Origin: Anaerolineales bacterium
Lineage (GTDB): Bacteria; Chloroflexota; Anaerolineae; Anaerolineales; UBA11858
Assembly (NCBI GenBank): GCA_015485245.1
Contig: WFTY01000078.1
Location: forward strand, 1-16,183
Reading direction: 5' to 3'
DNA: 16,183 nucleotides
Shown: piece by piece, positions 1 through 6,391 of the stretch
How positions within the stretch are numbered: the first letter of the stretch is position 1
How the letters are laid out: the number at the start of each line of letters is the position of its first letter
Position numbers and translations under genes: made by a program
The notes under the pieces: model-generated
What the model saw: the letters and a program-made list of their open reading frames with translations, nothing else
Told to the model about the DNA's origin: nothing
The model's database searches: none

Positions 1-621
1 GTCAACGGGCTGACCCATTTCTTCGCCGCCATCGCCGCCCTGATCGGCGCGATCGTTTTGCTCGCCATCGGCTGGGGGGAGACCGGCAAGGTGATCTCGT
101 TGATTGTCTACGGCTTCAGCCTGGTGGCGATGTTTGCCGCCAGCGCGGCCTATCACATGGTGGACGCCCGCCCGGAGGCCCTGACGACGCTGCGCAAGCT
201 CGATCACACGGCTATTTACCTCTTGATTGCCGGCACCTACACCCCGTTGTGCTGGAACGCCTTCACCGGTTTCTGGAAGTGGGGGCTGCTGGGCATCATC
301 TGGGGGTTGGCGTTGATTGGCATTCTCGTCAAGATGTTTTTCATCCGTGCGCCGCGCTGGATCACCGCGGGGGTGTACGTGGTGATGGGCTGGCTGGCCG
401 TCCTCGGGATCGGCGAAATCCTGGACGTTTTGCCGCCGGGGGCGATTGCCTGGCTGCTGATTGGGGGCGCGATTTACACTTTTGGGGCAGTGGTGTATAT
501 CACCAAAAAGCCAGATTTCATCCCTGGAAAGTTCGGTTTTCACGAGGTCTGGCATATTTTCGTCATCCTGGGTGCGCTGGCGCATTATGTGCTCATCGCT
601 GTTTATATCGCGCCCGTTTAA
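1..621 (+). CDS. Hemolysin III / PAQR-family membrane protein, 5'-truncated by the window edge
   Basis: The reading frame is open from the first base, so the start lies outside the window and 206 residues remain, most of a family that usually has about 210-230. The visible protein begins NGLTHFFAAI, the first-helix signature of HlyIII/PAQR proteins. It has about seven hydrophobic segments. The family's putative metal-site residues are present: Ser48-x3-His52 (SAAYH), Asp68 (LDHTAIY) and a last-helix HExxH-like motif with His181 and His185 (FHEVWHI). Eukaryotic relatives are adiponectin receptors with zinc-dependent ceramidase activity; the bacterial role is not settled and the name hemolysin is historical. 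I infer an integral inner-membrane, possibly zinc-dependent hydrolase. It is followed by a 148-bp gap containing the promoter and leader of the next gene. Confidence 0.9.
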   Translation, partial: VNGLTHFFAAIAALIGAIVLLAIGWGETGKVISLIVYGFSLVAMFAASAAYHMVDARPEALTTLRKLDHTAIYLLIAGTYTPLCWNAFTGFWKWGLLGIIWGLALIGILVKMFFIRAPRWITAGVYVVMGWLAVLGIGEILDVLPPGAIAWLLIGGAIYTFGAVVYITKKPDFIPGKFGFHEVWHIFVILGALAHYVLIAVYIAPV

Positions 622-641
622 GGGTGGCTGGTTGGACGATT

Positions 642-668
642 TTGAGACGGCGGGATCGCGGGTACAAT
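642..668 (+). promoter_or_regulatory. Putative promoter of the isopentenyl phosphate kinase gene
   Basis: The -10-like TACAAT (663-668, within GGTACAATAAAA) follows a weak -35-like TTGAGA (642-647) with a short 15-nt spacer. The same TACAATAA string precedes tlyA and the gene entering at the right edge, which supports it as a local -10 form. Initiation would fall near 675, giving a leader of about 95 nt that contains the fold at 691-742. The -35 assignment is uncertain. Confidence 0.45.
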
Positions 669-690
669 AAAACCTATCCGAGAATTGTGC

Positions 691-742
691 CGTCGGTTGG
701 GTTTATCGAAACCCGGGCTGGTTTTGAGAGCCTTAACCGACG
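691..742 (+). ncRNA. Structured 5' leader: predicted three-way-junction RNA
   Basis: Three stems nest with almost no spare nucleotides. P1 pairs 691-698 (CGTCGGTT) with 735-742 (AACCGACG), 8 perfect base pairs. P2 pairs 699-704 (GGGTTT) with 709-714 (AAACCC) around a 4-nt loop ATCG. P3 pairs 715-719 (GGGCT) with 729-733 (AGCCT), including one G-U pair, around a 9-nt loop. Only T734 is unpaired at the junction. A short CTTTTC follows at 743-748. It lies between a putative promoter and the start at 770, so a leader regulator (riboswitch, attenuator or protein site) is possible; a terminator for the upstream gene is the alternative. It matches no leader class that I recognise. Confidence 0.5.
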
Positions 743-769
743 CTTTTCTGAATTTGCGCTAAGGCCTCT

Positions 770-1594
770 ATGCTGGATGAGCAGCTTGTTTTCCTCAAAC
801 TCGGTGGTTCACTGATTACCGATAAGCACACCCCTCGCGCCGTGCGCCGGGGGGCGTTGGCGCGCCTGGCAGCGGAGATCGCCGCGGTGCGTCGAGCGCG
901 GCCGGCGATGAAACTGGTGTTGGGGCACGGTTCGGGGTCGTTTGGGCACGTGCCAGCGAAGAAATACCGCACCCGGCAGGGTGTGGATACGCCGGATGGC
1001 TGGCGCGGTTTCGCCGAGGTCTGGCGGGAGGCCGCGGCGCTTAATCGCCTGGTGATGGATGCGCTGGCGGAAGCCGGGATCCCCGCATTGGCGTTCCCCC
1101 CCTCGGCGGCGGTGATGGCGCGCCGGGGACAGGTGCTCGCCTGGGATCTGCGGCCGCTGCGCGCCGCGTTGGCGGCGGGTTTATTGCCGGTGGTTTATGG
1201 TGATGTGGTCTTTGATGAAATTCTGGGCGGGACGATTCTCTCCACGGAGGATATCTTCGCCTACCTGGCGGGCGAACTATCCCCGCGGCGGATTCTGCTC
1301 GCCGGGCGTGACCCCGGGGTGTGGCGCGATTACCCGGCCTGTACCGACCTGATTGCCGAAATCACCCCGCAAACCTGGCCGAATCTGCTTGCTGCGGTGC
1401 GCGGCTCGGCGGCGACGGACGTGACCGGCGGCATGGCGGGCAAGGTGGCGGCCATGCTGAAGCTGGTGGAAAACCTTGCTGGATTGGAAGTGTGGATTTT
1501 CGGCGGTGAGGTGCCGGGGAACGTGGCGCGCGCTTTGCAGGGTGATCCTGAGGGAACGTGTCTGCGCGCGGGAAGAGATGCTGCTATAATTTGA
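770..1594 (+). CDS. Isopentenyl phosphate kinase (amino acid kinase superfamily)
   Basis: The 274-residue protein has the features of isopentenyl phosphate kinase, which phosphorylates isopentenyl phosphate to isopentenyl diphosphate with ATP. Visible motifs are the N-terminal nucleotide loop FLKLGGSLIT (8-17), the glycine-rich GHGSGSFGH (52-60) ending in the His60 expected to contact the substrate phosphate, PVVYGDVVFD in mid-protein, ILSTEDI in place of the more usual SGDDI, and DVTGGMAGK near the C-terminus. The enzyme completes the alternative mevalonate route known from archaea and some Chloroflexota. No other mevalonate gene lies in this window. Start: ATG at 770 with a weak AAGG (761-764) 5 nt upstream. 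A fosfomycin-kinase-like relative of the same fold is the main alternative. Confidence 0.87.
   Translation: MLDEQLVFLKLGGSLITDKHTPRAVRRGALARLAAEIAAVRRARPAMKLVLGHGSGSFGHVPAKKYRTRQGVDTPDGWRGFAEVWREAAALNRLVMDALAEAGIPALAFPPSAAVMARRGQVLAWDLRPLRAALAAGLLPVVYGDVVFDEILGGTILSTEDIFAYLAGELSPRRILLAGRDPGVWRDYPACTDLIAEITPQTWPNLLAAVRGSAATDVTGGMAGKVAAMLKLVENLAGLEVWIFGGEVPGNVARALQGDPEGTCLRAGRDAAII
1582..1590 (+). promoter_or_regulatory. Extended -10 promoter for the dynamin-like gene
   Basis: TGCTATAAT combines the TGn extension with a perfect TATAAT (1585-1590), just before the stop codon of the isopentenyl phosphate kinase gene. No convincing -35 lies 16-18 nt upstream, which extended -10 promoters can tolerate. 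It would start transcription near 1597, about 64 nt before the dynamin-like start. Confidence 0.5.
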
Positions 1595-1660
1595 CCCATC
1601 CCACGGACGGCGGAAGATTTACCGGCGGCCCGGAAATTCATCTGAACGACAGGAAACCTG

Positions 1661-3385
1661 ATGACCATCCTTTCTCAAGAACATGAAGCGCTGCTGCGCG
1701 AGGAACGCCGCTTGCTCAGCGATTTGCGCTCCACCCTGATGCAGTTTGGCCTGAAACCGGAGGACGCCGCCGCGCTGGAAGAATCCATCCTGCAACTGGA
1801 TGATTTTTTTCTGCTGGTGGTGGTCGGCGAGTTCAACGCGGGGAAGAGTTCATTCATCAATGCTTTGCTGGGACAGGGGGTTCTCAAGGAAGGCGTCACC
1901 CCTACCACCACGGAAGTCAATATTCTGCGCTACGGTGAGGTTTCCCGGCAGGTGATGGACGATCATGTGCATGTCCTCACCGCGCCGGTGGCGTTCCTGC
2001 GCGAAATCAGCATGGTGGATACGCCGGGGACGAACGCGGTGATCCGTGAGCACGAGGAGATCACCGCGCGCTTTGTGCCCCGCGCCGATCTGGTGTTGTT
2101 CATCACCTCGGCGGATCGCCCCTTCACCGAGAGCGAGCGCGCTTTTTTGGAGCGCATCCGCGATTGGGGGAAGAAAGTCATCGTGATTATCAACAAGGTG
2201 GATATCCTCGAATCCCCTGAAGACCTGGCGCAGATTCGCGATTTCGTCGCCGAGAAGGCGCAAACACTTTTGGGAATCCGACCGCAGATTTTCCCCGTCA
2301 GCGCGCGCCTGGCGTTGCGCGCCAAACACGGGGAGCCGCAGCTTTGGGAAGCAAGCCGCTTTGGCGCCCTGGAGACCTACATCCACGACACGCTGGACGA
2401 GCGCAGCCGTTTGCAGTTGAAGTTTCTCAATCCTCTGGGGGTAGGCCGCCGCCTGACCTCGCGCTACCTGGATGAAATTGAAGCCCGCCTGGCGCTGCTG
2501 CAAACCGATGTGGATACGCTGGCCGATGTGGAGCGCCAGCTCGAGGTCTACCGCCAGGATATGCGCCGCGATTTCGAGTTTCGCATGGCGGATATCAGCA
2601 ACATTTTGTACGAGATGGAGCAGCGCGGGGTGGTTTATTTTGATGACCTGATGCGCCTGGCGCGGGTGATGGATCTGCTCAACAAGGAGCGCATTCAAAC
2701 GGAGTTTCAGGAGAAAGTTGTGGCCGATACCCCTCAGGCGGTGGAGAAAAAAGTTGGTCAACTGATCGACTGGCTGGTGGACGCCGACCTGCGGCAGTGG
2801 CAGGCTGTGACGGAGCACGTGGCTGAACGCCGTCGGCAGTACGAGGAGCGCATCGTCGGTGGTAAGCAAAGCAGCGCCTTTCATTATGATCGCGAACGGC
2901 TGATTGAGGGGATTGGCCGTCAGGCGGAACGCGTGGTGAAGACCTATGACCGGGAGCTGGAGGCGCAAAAGATCGCTGAAGGCGCCCAGGCGGCGGTGGC
3001 CGCCGCGGCCGCGCTGGAAGTCGGCGCGGTGGGGCTGGGGGCGCTGGTCACCGCGTTGGCGACCACACTGGCGATGGACGTCACCGGTGTTCTGCTCGCC
3101 AGTCTGGTCGCCGCGCTGGGGCTGTTCGTCATCCCGGCGCGCCGCCGCAAGGTCAAGCGTGAGTTGCATGAAAAAGTGAGCGCCATGCGCGCTCAACTGC
3201 TGCGCGCCCTGCGGACGCATTTTGAGCAAGAGATTGAACGCAGCTTGCAGCACATCAACGAGACGATCGCGCCTTACACGCGTTTTGTGCGCGCCGAACG
3301 CGAGCAGAATACCAGCGCCCGGGAACGACTTCAGGAAATTGACCGCGCCCTGGGACGGCTGGAAGGGCAGATTCGCGAGTTGTGA
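1661..3385 (+). CDS. Bacterial dynamin-like GTPase
   Basis: This 574-residue protein starts with a dynamin-type GTPase domain. It has a P-loop GEFNAGKSS (56-64), a switch-I stretch TPTTTE (80-85), DTPG (120-123) and NKVD (178-181). The asparagine-containing P-loop and the TPTT switch are typical of the dynamin/mitofusin/FZO-like group. Long helical, charged regions follow (about 240-440 and 500-574). Between them is a hydrophobic, Ala/Gly/Leu-rich hairpin (about 445-490) ending in IPARRRK, a likely membrane paddle. I infer a membrane-remodelling or membrane-protecting role at the inner membrane. Bacterial dynamins often occur in pairs; only one is visible here. Start: ATG with AGGAAA (1651-1656) at good spacing. 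Confidence 0.88.
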   Translation: MTILSQEHEALLREERRLLSDLRSTLMQFGLKPEDAAALEESILQLDDFFLLVVVGEFNAGKSSFINALLGQGVLKEGVTPTTTEVNILRYGEVSRQVMDDHVHVLTAPVAFLREISMVDTPGTNAVIREHEEITARFVPRADLVLFITSADRPFTESERAFLERIRDWGKKVIVIINKVDILESPEDLAQIRDFVAEKAQTLLGIRPQIFPVSARLALRAKHGEPQLWEASRFGALETYIHDTLDERSRLQLKFLNPLGVGRRLTSRYLDEIEARLALLQTDVDTLADVERQLEVYRQDMRRDFEFRMADISNILYEMEQRGVVYFDDLMRLARVMDLLNKERIQTEFQEKVVADTPQAVEKKVGQLIDWLVDADLRQWQAVTEHVAERRRQYEERIVGGKQSSAFHYDRERLIEGIGRQAERVVKTYDRELEAQKIAEGAQAAVAAAAALEVGAVGLGALVTALATTLAMDVTGVLLASLVAALGLFVIPARRRKVKRELHEKVSAMRAQLLRALRTHFEQEIERSLQHINETIAPYTRFVRAEREQNTSARERLQEIDRALGRLEGQIREL

Positions 3386-3409
3386 TCGCTTGGGTGTTTC
3401 GCCGGCGCG

Positions 3410-3438
3410 TTGACAGTTCGCCTGGCCTGCATTAGACT
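3410..3438 (+). promoter_or_regulatory. Strong sigma70-type promoter upstream of the dGTPase-like gene
   Basis: TTGACA (3410-3415) and TAGACT (3433-3438) are separated by exactly 17 nt. The -35 is perfect and the -10 matches TATAAT at four of six positions. Initiation would be near 3445, giving a leader of about 27 nt. Spacing between the dGTPase-like gene and greA suggests it drives both. Confidence 0.75.
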
Positions 3439-3471
3439 TTTCTCCCTCCTGTCGCGGAATAGAGTGAGTGT

Positions 3472-4623
3472 ATGTATATCACACGACAACAACTGGAAAA
3501 ATTTGAAGATCAAATGCTTTCCCCTTACGGGATGCGCAGCAAAGATACCAAGGGCCGCGCTTACCCGGAGAAGGAGCCGCTTTACCGCACCGTCTTTCAG
3601 CGCGATCGCGACCGCATTCTACACACCACCGCCTTTCGCCGCCTGGAATATAAGACTCAGGTGTTCATCAACTCGGAAGGTGATTATTACCGCACGCGCC
3701 TGACCCACACCCTGGAAGTGGCGCAGATTGGGCGCACGATCGCCCGCGCCCTGGGCGCCAACGAGGATCTGATCGAGGCGATCTGCCTGGCGCACGATCT
3801 GGGGCATTCGCCTTTTGGCCACTCGGGCGAGGAAGTGCTCAACCGGCTGATGCAGGATTACGGCGGGTTTGACCACAACCGCCAGTCGTTGCGCATCGTC
3901 ACCGAGCTGGAGAGGCGCTACCCGGATTTCCCCGGCCTCAACCTGACCTGGGAGACGCGCGAGGGGATGGTCAAACACGAAACCGAGTATGATATATCCG
4001 ACGCGGCGGATTACAACCCGGATTTGCGCGGCCACCTCGAGGCGCAGATCGCCAATATCGCCGATGAACTGGCCTACACCGCCCATGACCTCGACGATGG
4101 CTTGCGATCGGGGATGATTACGCCCTCCATGCTCGAGGGGATCGCCCTGTGGGAGATCATGGTGGAGAGTGTGGGAGTCCGCCCTGCGCCGTTGGATGAA
4201 CTCACCCGCCACCGTTTGATCCGCAAACTGATCGGGATAGAGGTCACCGATATGGTCAACACCACCGGGCAGCGCCTGCGCGAAAGCGGAGCGCAGTCGG
4301 TGGAAGATATTCAGAAACTGGATTACAACGTGGCGACTTTCAGCGAGGATATGCGCCGCCGCAACCGCGAGTTGAAAGACTTCCTGTATGCCAATCTGTA
4401 TCGTCACCCCCGCGTGTTGCGCATGCAGGCCAAGGCTGAACGAGTGATCTCAGAGCTGTTTGACGCTTATCAAAAGGAGCCTGCGATCCTGCCGCACCAT
4501 ATCCAGCAGCAGATTGACCGCTTTGGGTTAGAGCGCACAATCTGCGATTACATCGCCGGGATGACCGACCGATTTGCCATTGAAGAATACAGCCGCCTGT
4601 TTGACCCTCAAGTGCGGCCGTAG
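3472..4623 (+). CDS. Deoxyguanosinetriphosphate triphosphohydrolase-like protein (HD domain)
   Basis: The 383-residue length fits the short, type-2 dGTPase-like family. These enzymes hydrolyse dNTPs to the deoxynucleoside and triphosphate. The HD metal-binding set is visible: His79 (RTRLTHTLEV), His108-Asp109 (AHDLGHSPFGH) and Asp198 (NIADELAYTAHDLDDG). The preceding FRRLEYKTQV (55-64) and the FDHNRQSL motif (133-140) are also characteristic. It probably helps balance dNTP pools in the cytosol; the true nucleotide specificity cannot be read from sequence. Start: ATG at 3472 with a weak GAGTGAG-type site upstream. greA begins about 34 nt after the stop, so the two are probably co-transcribed. 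That housekeeping setting argues against a dedicated anti-phage role. Confidence 0.9.
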   Translation: MYITRQQLEKFEDQMLSPYGMRSKDTKGRAYPEKEPLYRTVFQRDRDRILHTTAFRRLEYKTQVFINSEGDYYRTRLTHTLEVAQIGRTIARALGANEDLIEAICLAHDLGHSPFGHSGEEVLNRLMQDYGGFDHNRQSLRIVTELERRYPDFPGLNLTWETREGMVKHETEYDISDAADYNPDLRGHLEAQIANIADELAYTAHDLDDGLRSGMITPSMLEGIALWEIMVESVGVRPAPLDELTRHRLIRKLIGIEVTDMVNTTGQRLRESGAQSVEDIQKLDYNVATFSEDMRRRNRELKDFLYANLYRHPRVLRMQAKAERVISELFDAYQKEPAILPHHIQQQIDRFGLERTICDYIAGMTDRFAIEEYSRLFDPQVRP

Positions 4624-4644
4624 CTGGGGTACTTCGAAGTGAGA

Positions 4645-4651
4645 AGAAGGA
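4645..4651 (+). promoter_or_regulatory. Ribosome binding site that decides the greA start
   Basis: AGAAGGA sits directly before three consecutive in-frame ATG codons (4652, 4655, 4658). Only the third has a normal spacing (6 nt), which favours 4658 as the start. Confidence 0.7.
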
Positions 4652-4657
4652 ATGATG

Positions 4658-5119
4658 ATGGATAAGATTTATCTGACCCCTGAGGGAGAGCAAGAACTGC
4701 GTGAGGAACTGGAACGCCTCAAAGGCCCGCAGCGCGAGGAGATTGCCCGTCGTTTGAAAGCGGCTATCGAGATGGGTGATCTCTCTGAGAACGCGGAATA
4801 CATTGCTACCAAGGAGGAGCAGGGCTTTCTTGAGGGCCGCATCCAGGAGATTGAATACATCCTGCGCAACGCGGAGATCATTGAGAATAATGGCAACCGC
4901 GACCGCGTGGAGCTGGGCGTGACCGTCACCATTCAGGAAGAAGGCTATCCTGAGGAAGTCTATTATCTGGTCGGACGACAGGAAGCCGACCCTGCCCAGG
5001 GACGGATTTCCAATGAATCGCCCATCGGTCAGGCCCTGATGGGCAGGCGGGTGGGTGATGTTGTGGACGTGGAGACCCCCGCGGGCGTGGTCAAGTTGAA
5101 AATCCTGAAGATTGAGTAA
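4658..5119 (+). CDS. greA: Transcription elongation factor GreA
   Basis: The 153-residue protein has the two-part GreA layout. An N-terminal coiled coil (about 1-75) carries the tip motif DLSENAEY, with Asp41 and Glu44 at the positions these catalytic residues have in E. coli GreA when translation starts at 4658. A C-terminal FKBP-like domain contains ISNESPIGQALMG. GreA enters the secondary channel of RNA polymerase and stimulates transcript cleavage in backtracked complexes. I chose 4658 over 4652 because of the ribosome-binding-site spacing and the residue numbering. It is probably transcribed with the dGTPase-like gene and ends at a clear intrinsic terminator. Confidence 0.96.
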   Translation: MDKIYLTPEGEQELREELERLKGPQREEIARRLKAAIEMGDLSENAEYIATKEEQGFLEGRIQEIEYILRNAEIIENNGNRDRVELGVTVTIQEEGYPEEVYYLVGRQEADPAQGRISNESPIGQALMGRRVGDVVDVETPAGVVKLKILKIE

Positions 5120-5132
5120 ATTGCGGGTATTG

Positions 5133-5164
5133 AAAAGCCCCCGGTGATGCTGGGGGCTTTTTTT
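5133..5164 (+). terminator. Intrinsic terminator between convergent genes, probably bidirectional
   Basis: AAAAGCCCCC (5133-5142) pairs with GGGGGCTTTT (5152-5161) across a 9-nt loop and is followed by a run of seven T starting at 5158. On the opposite strand the same stem is followed by four T, so it may also end the minus-strand gene whose stop is at 5185. Confidence 0.92.
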
Positions 5165-5184
5165 GTTTCTTGAAGCGCTGAGCG

Positions 5185-6246
5185 CTATTTCTGCCAGACG
5201 GCCAGTTCCAGCGTCAGCCGTTCGAAGAAGCTGTTCGGCGGCGCTTTGCCATCGGTGCCGTAGGCCATGTCCACCACGCGGGCGACCAGGCGCAGGGTAG
5301 CGGTTTCCAGGTACATCTCCGCGCCGGCCTCGGCCAGGAAGGGTTCGCCCTTGGTGGTCAGGCGCTCGCGCAGGGCGGCGTCCTGATAGGCGTGGCTGCT
5401 CATCAATACTTTGGTGACGGTTTGGATGTCGTTTTTGTCGAAGAGCCAGATTTCAAAGGCGGCGACTTTCTTGGGTTCGCCGACGCCGATGGGTTCGGAG
5501 ATGCCGACGCCGCACTCGCCGAGGAACTCGCCGCTGGGCGAATCGATACTGAAGGAGTCGTCGAACAGATCGTCGCCGAGCATGTAGGTGGTCATAAACT
5601 GCGACATGGGGGGAAGTTCGCCGCGAGCGGAGAAATCGGTTGGCTCGGCCATGCGGGTGATTTCCTGCGCCTGCGCTGCCGGGGAGAGCACTTTGGGTAG
5701 CGAGCGGCTGCGGAAGAGGAAGAAATACGCGGCCACCGCCACCGCCAGCAGCGCGACCACGCCGCACAAAGCCAGGATGATTGTGCCGGAAGCCAGGCCG
5801 GATTTGGCTTCCTCCGTCGCTGCTGGAGCTTCGCCGGGGAGGGGGATTTCGCCCGTTTCCCCTGTGCCGCCGGGGAGAGCTTCTCCGCCCGAGGGCGGGG
5901 CGCCCGCCGCAGCCGCCGCGCCAACTGCCTGACGGAAATTGTTCACGGCTTCAGGGTATGGGCCGGGGGATTGCTCCACGATCGCCAGCAATTCTTCGGC
6001 GTCTGGCCCGAGGCCCTGCCAGCGCATTTGTGCTTTTTGCTGATCGGGGTACAGCGAATAGGAGTCGATCGCCATGCGCAGGTAATCTTCCTTCCAACCC
6101 TGCTGCAAATCGGCGGGGGCTGCGTCCGTCCATTCCACTGGCCAGATTCCCCATCCAATGACGAACCAGCCAATCACCAGTCCCACAATCAACCCTGCCA
6201 GGGCGGCGATTTTCGGGGATTGTAGTTGGGCGCGCAATACTTCCAT
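5185..6246 (-). CDS. Conserved hypothetical protein with two membrane segments and a cytosolic C-terminal domain
   Basis: I cannot assign a function to this 353-residue protein. A first hydrophobic segment lies at about 13-35 with basic residues before it. A tryptophan- and acid-rich segment (36-107) contains PVEWTDA and EDYLRMAIDSYS, then comes a Gly/Pro/Glu/Ala linker (about 108-148). A second membrane segment (151-178) ends in RSRS. The positive-inside rule puts residues 36-150 outside and the last 175 inside. The C-terminal part has FEIWLFDKNDIQTVTKVL and a mixed alpha/beta look but no catalytic motif that I recognise. The EDYLRMAIDSYS segment resembles hypothetical proteins I associate with Anaerolineae. 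Start: ATG with AGGGAG (6254-6259) 7 nt upstream. It lies downstream of topA but seems to have its own promoter. Confidence 0.8.
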   Translation of the reverse strand: MEVLRAQLQSPKIAALAGLIVGLVIGWFVIGWGIWPVEWTDAAPADLQQGWKEDYLRMAIDSYSLYPDQQKAQMRWQGLGPDAEELLAIVEQSPGPYPEAVNNFRQAVGAAAAAGAPPSGGEALPGGTGETGEIPLPGEAPAATEEAKSGLASGTIILALCGVVALLAVAVAAYFFLFRSRSLPKVLSPAAQAQEITRMAEPTDFSARGELPPMSQFMTTYMLGDDLFDDSFSIDSPSGEFLGECGVGISEPIGVGEPKKVAAFEIWLFDKNDIQTVTKVLMSSHAYQDAALRERLTTKGEPFLAEAGAEMYLETATLRLVARVVDMAYGTDGKAPPNSFFERLTLELAVWQK

Positions 6247-6292
6247 AGTGTCTCTCCCTTAGCGGCTCTTGGTTGCTCGATGACACGATTGT

Positions 6293-6321
6293 ATTGTAGA
6301 CGAGAGTGTCAAAAGATGCAA
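6293..6321 (-). promoter_or_regulatory. Possible promoter of the two-TM hypothetical gene
   Basis: Read on the minus strand, TTGCAT (6316-6321), a 17-nt spacer and TACAAT (6293-6298) form a plausible promoter. A second TACAAT overlaps at 6288-6293. A perfect TTGACA also lies at 6307-6312, but only 8 or 13 nt from these -10 hexamers, too close for a normal pair. The -35 half overlaps the right end of the topA terminator stem. Confidence 0.4.
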
Positions 6322-6362
6322 TCCCCCGCAGCGTTGTCGCAGGGGAGAAAGCGGGGGATTGC
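6318..6362 (-). terminator. Large hairpin downstream of topA, likely intrinsic terminator
   Basis: A perfect 12-bp inverted repeat pairs GCAATCCCCCGC (6318-6329) with GCGGGGGATTGC (6351-6362) across a 21-nt loop. It begins about 30 nt beyond the topA stop in the direction of transcription. Only a short ATCTTTT follows on the minus strand, so termination may be incomplete. Confidence 0.7.
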
Positions 6363-6391
6363 GTGGTGTGGTACGCGAAACGATGCAAGCC

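Noticed and set aside
1..621. Hemolysin III as a toxin, forming a virulence set with tlyA
   Set aside because: Both names are historical; the sequences show a PAQR-like membrane protein and an rRNA methyltransferase.
1850..3253. Long antisense open frame (467 codons) opposite the dynamin-like gene
   Set aside because: Its Gln/His/Arg-rich translation has no domain logic and mirrors the GC-rich codons of the well-supported GTPase on the plus strand.
3472..4623. dGTPase-like gene as an anti-phage nucleotide-depletion system
   Set aside because: It shares a probable transcript with greA in a housekeeping setting, with no defence partners nearby.
6288..6312. TTGACA with the overlapping TACAATACAAT as a canonical promoter
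   Set aside because: Spacers of 8 or 13 nt are too short for normal sigma70 recognition; TTGCAT with 17 nt fits better.
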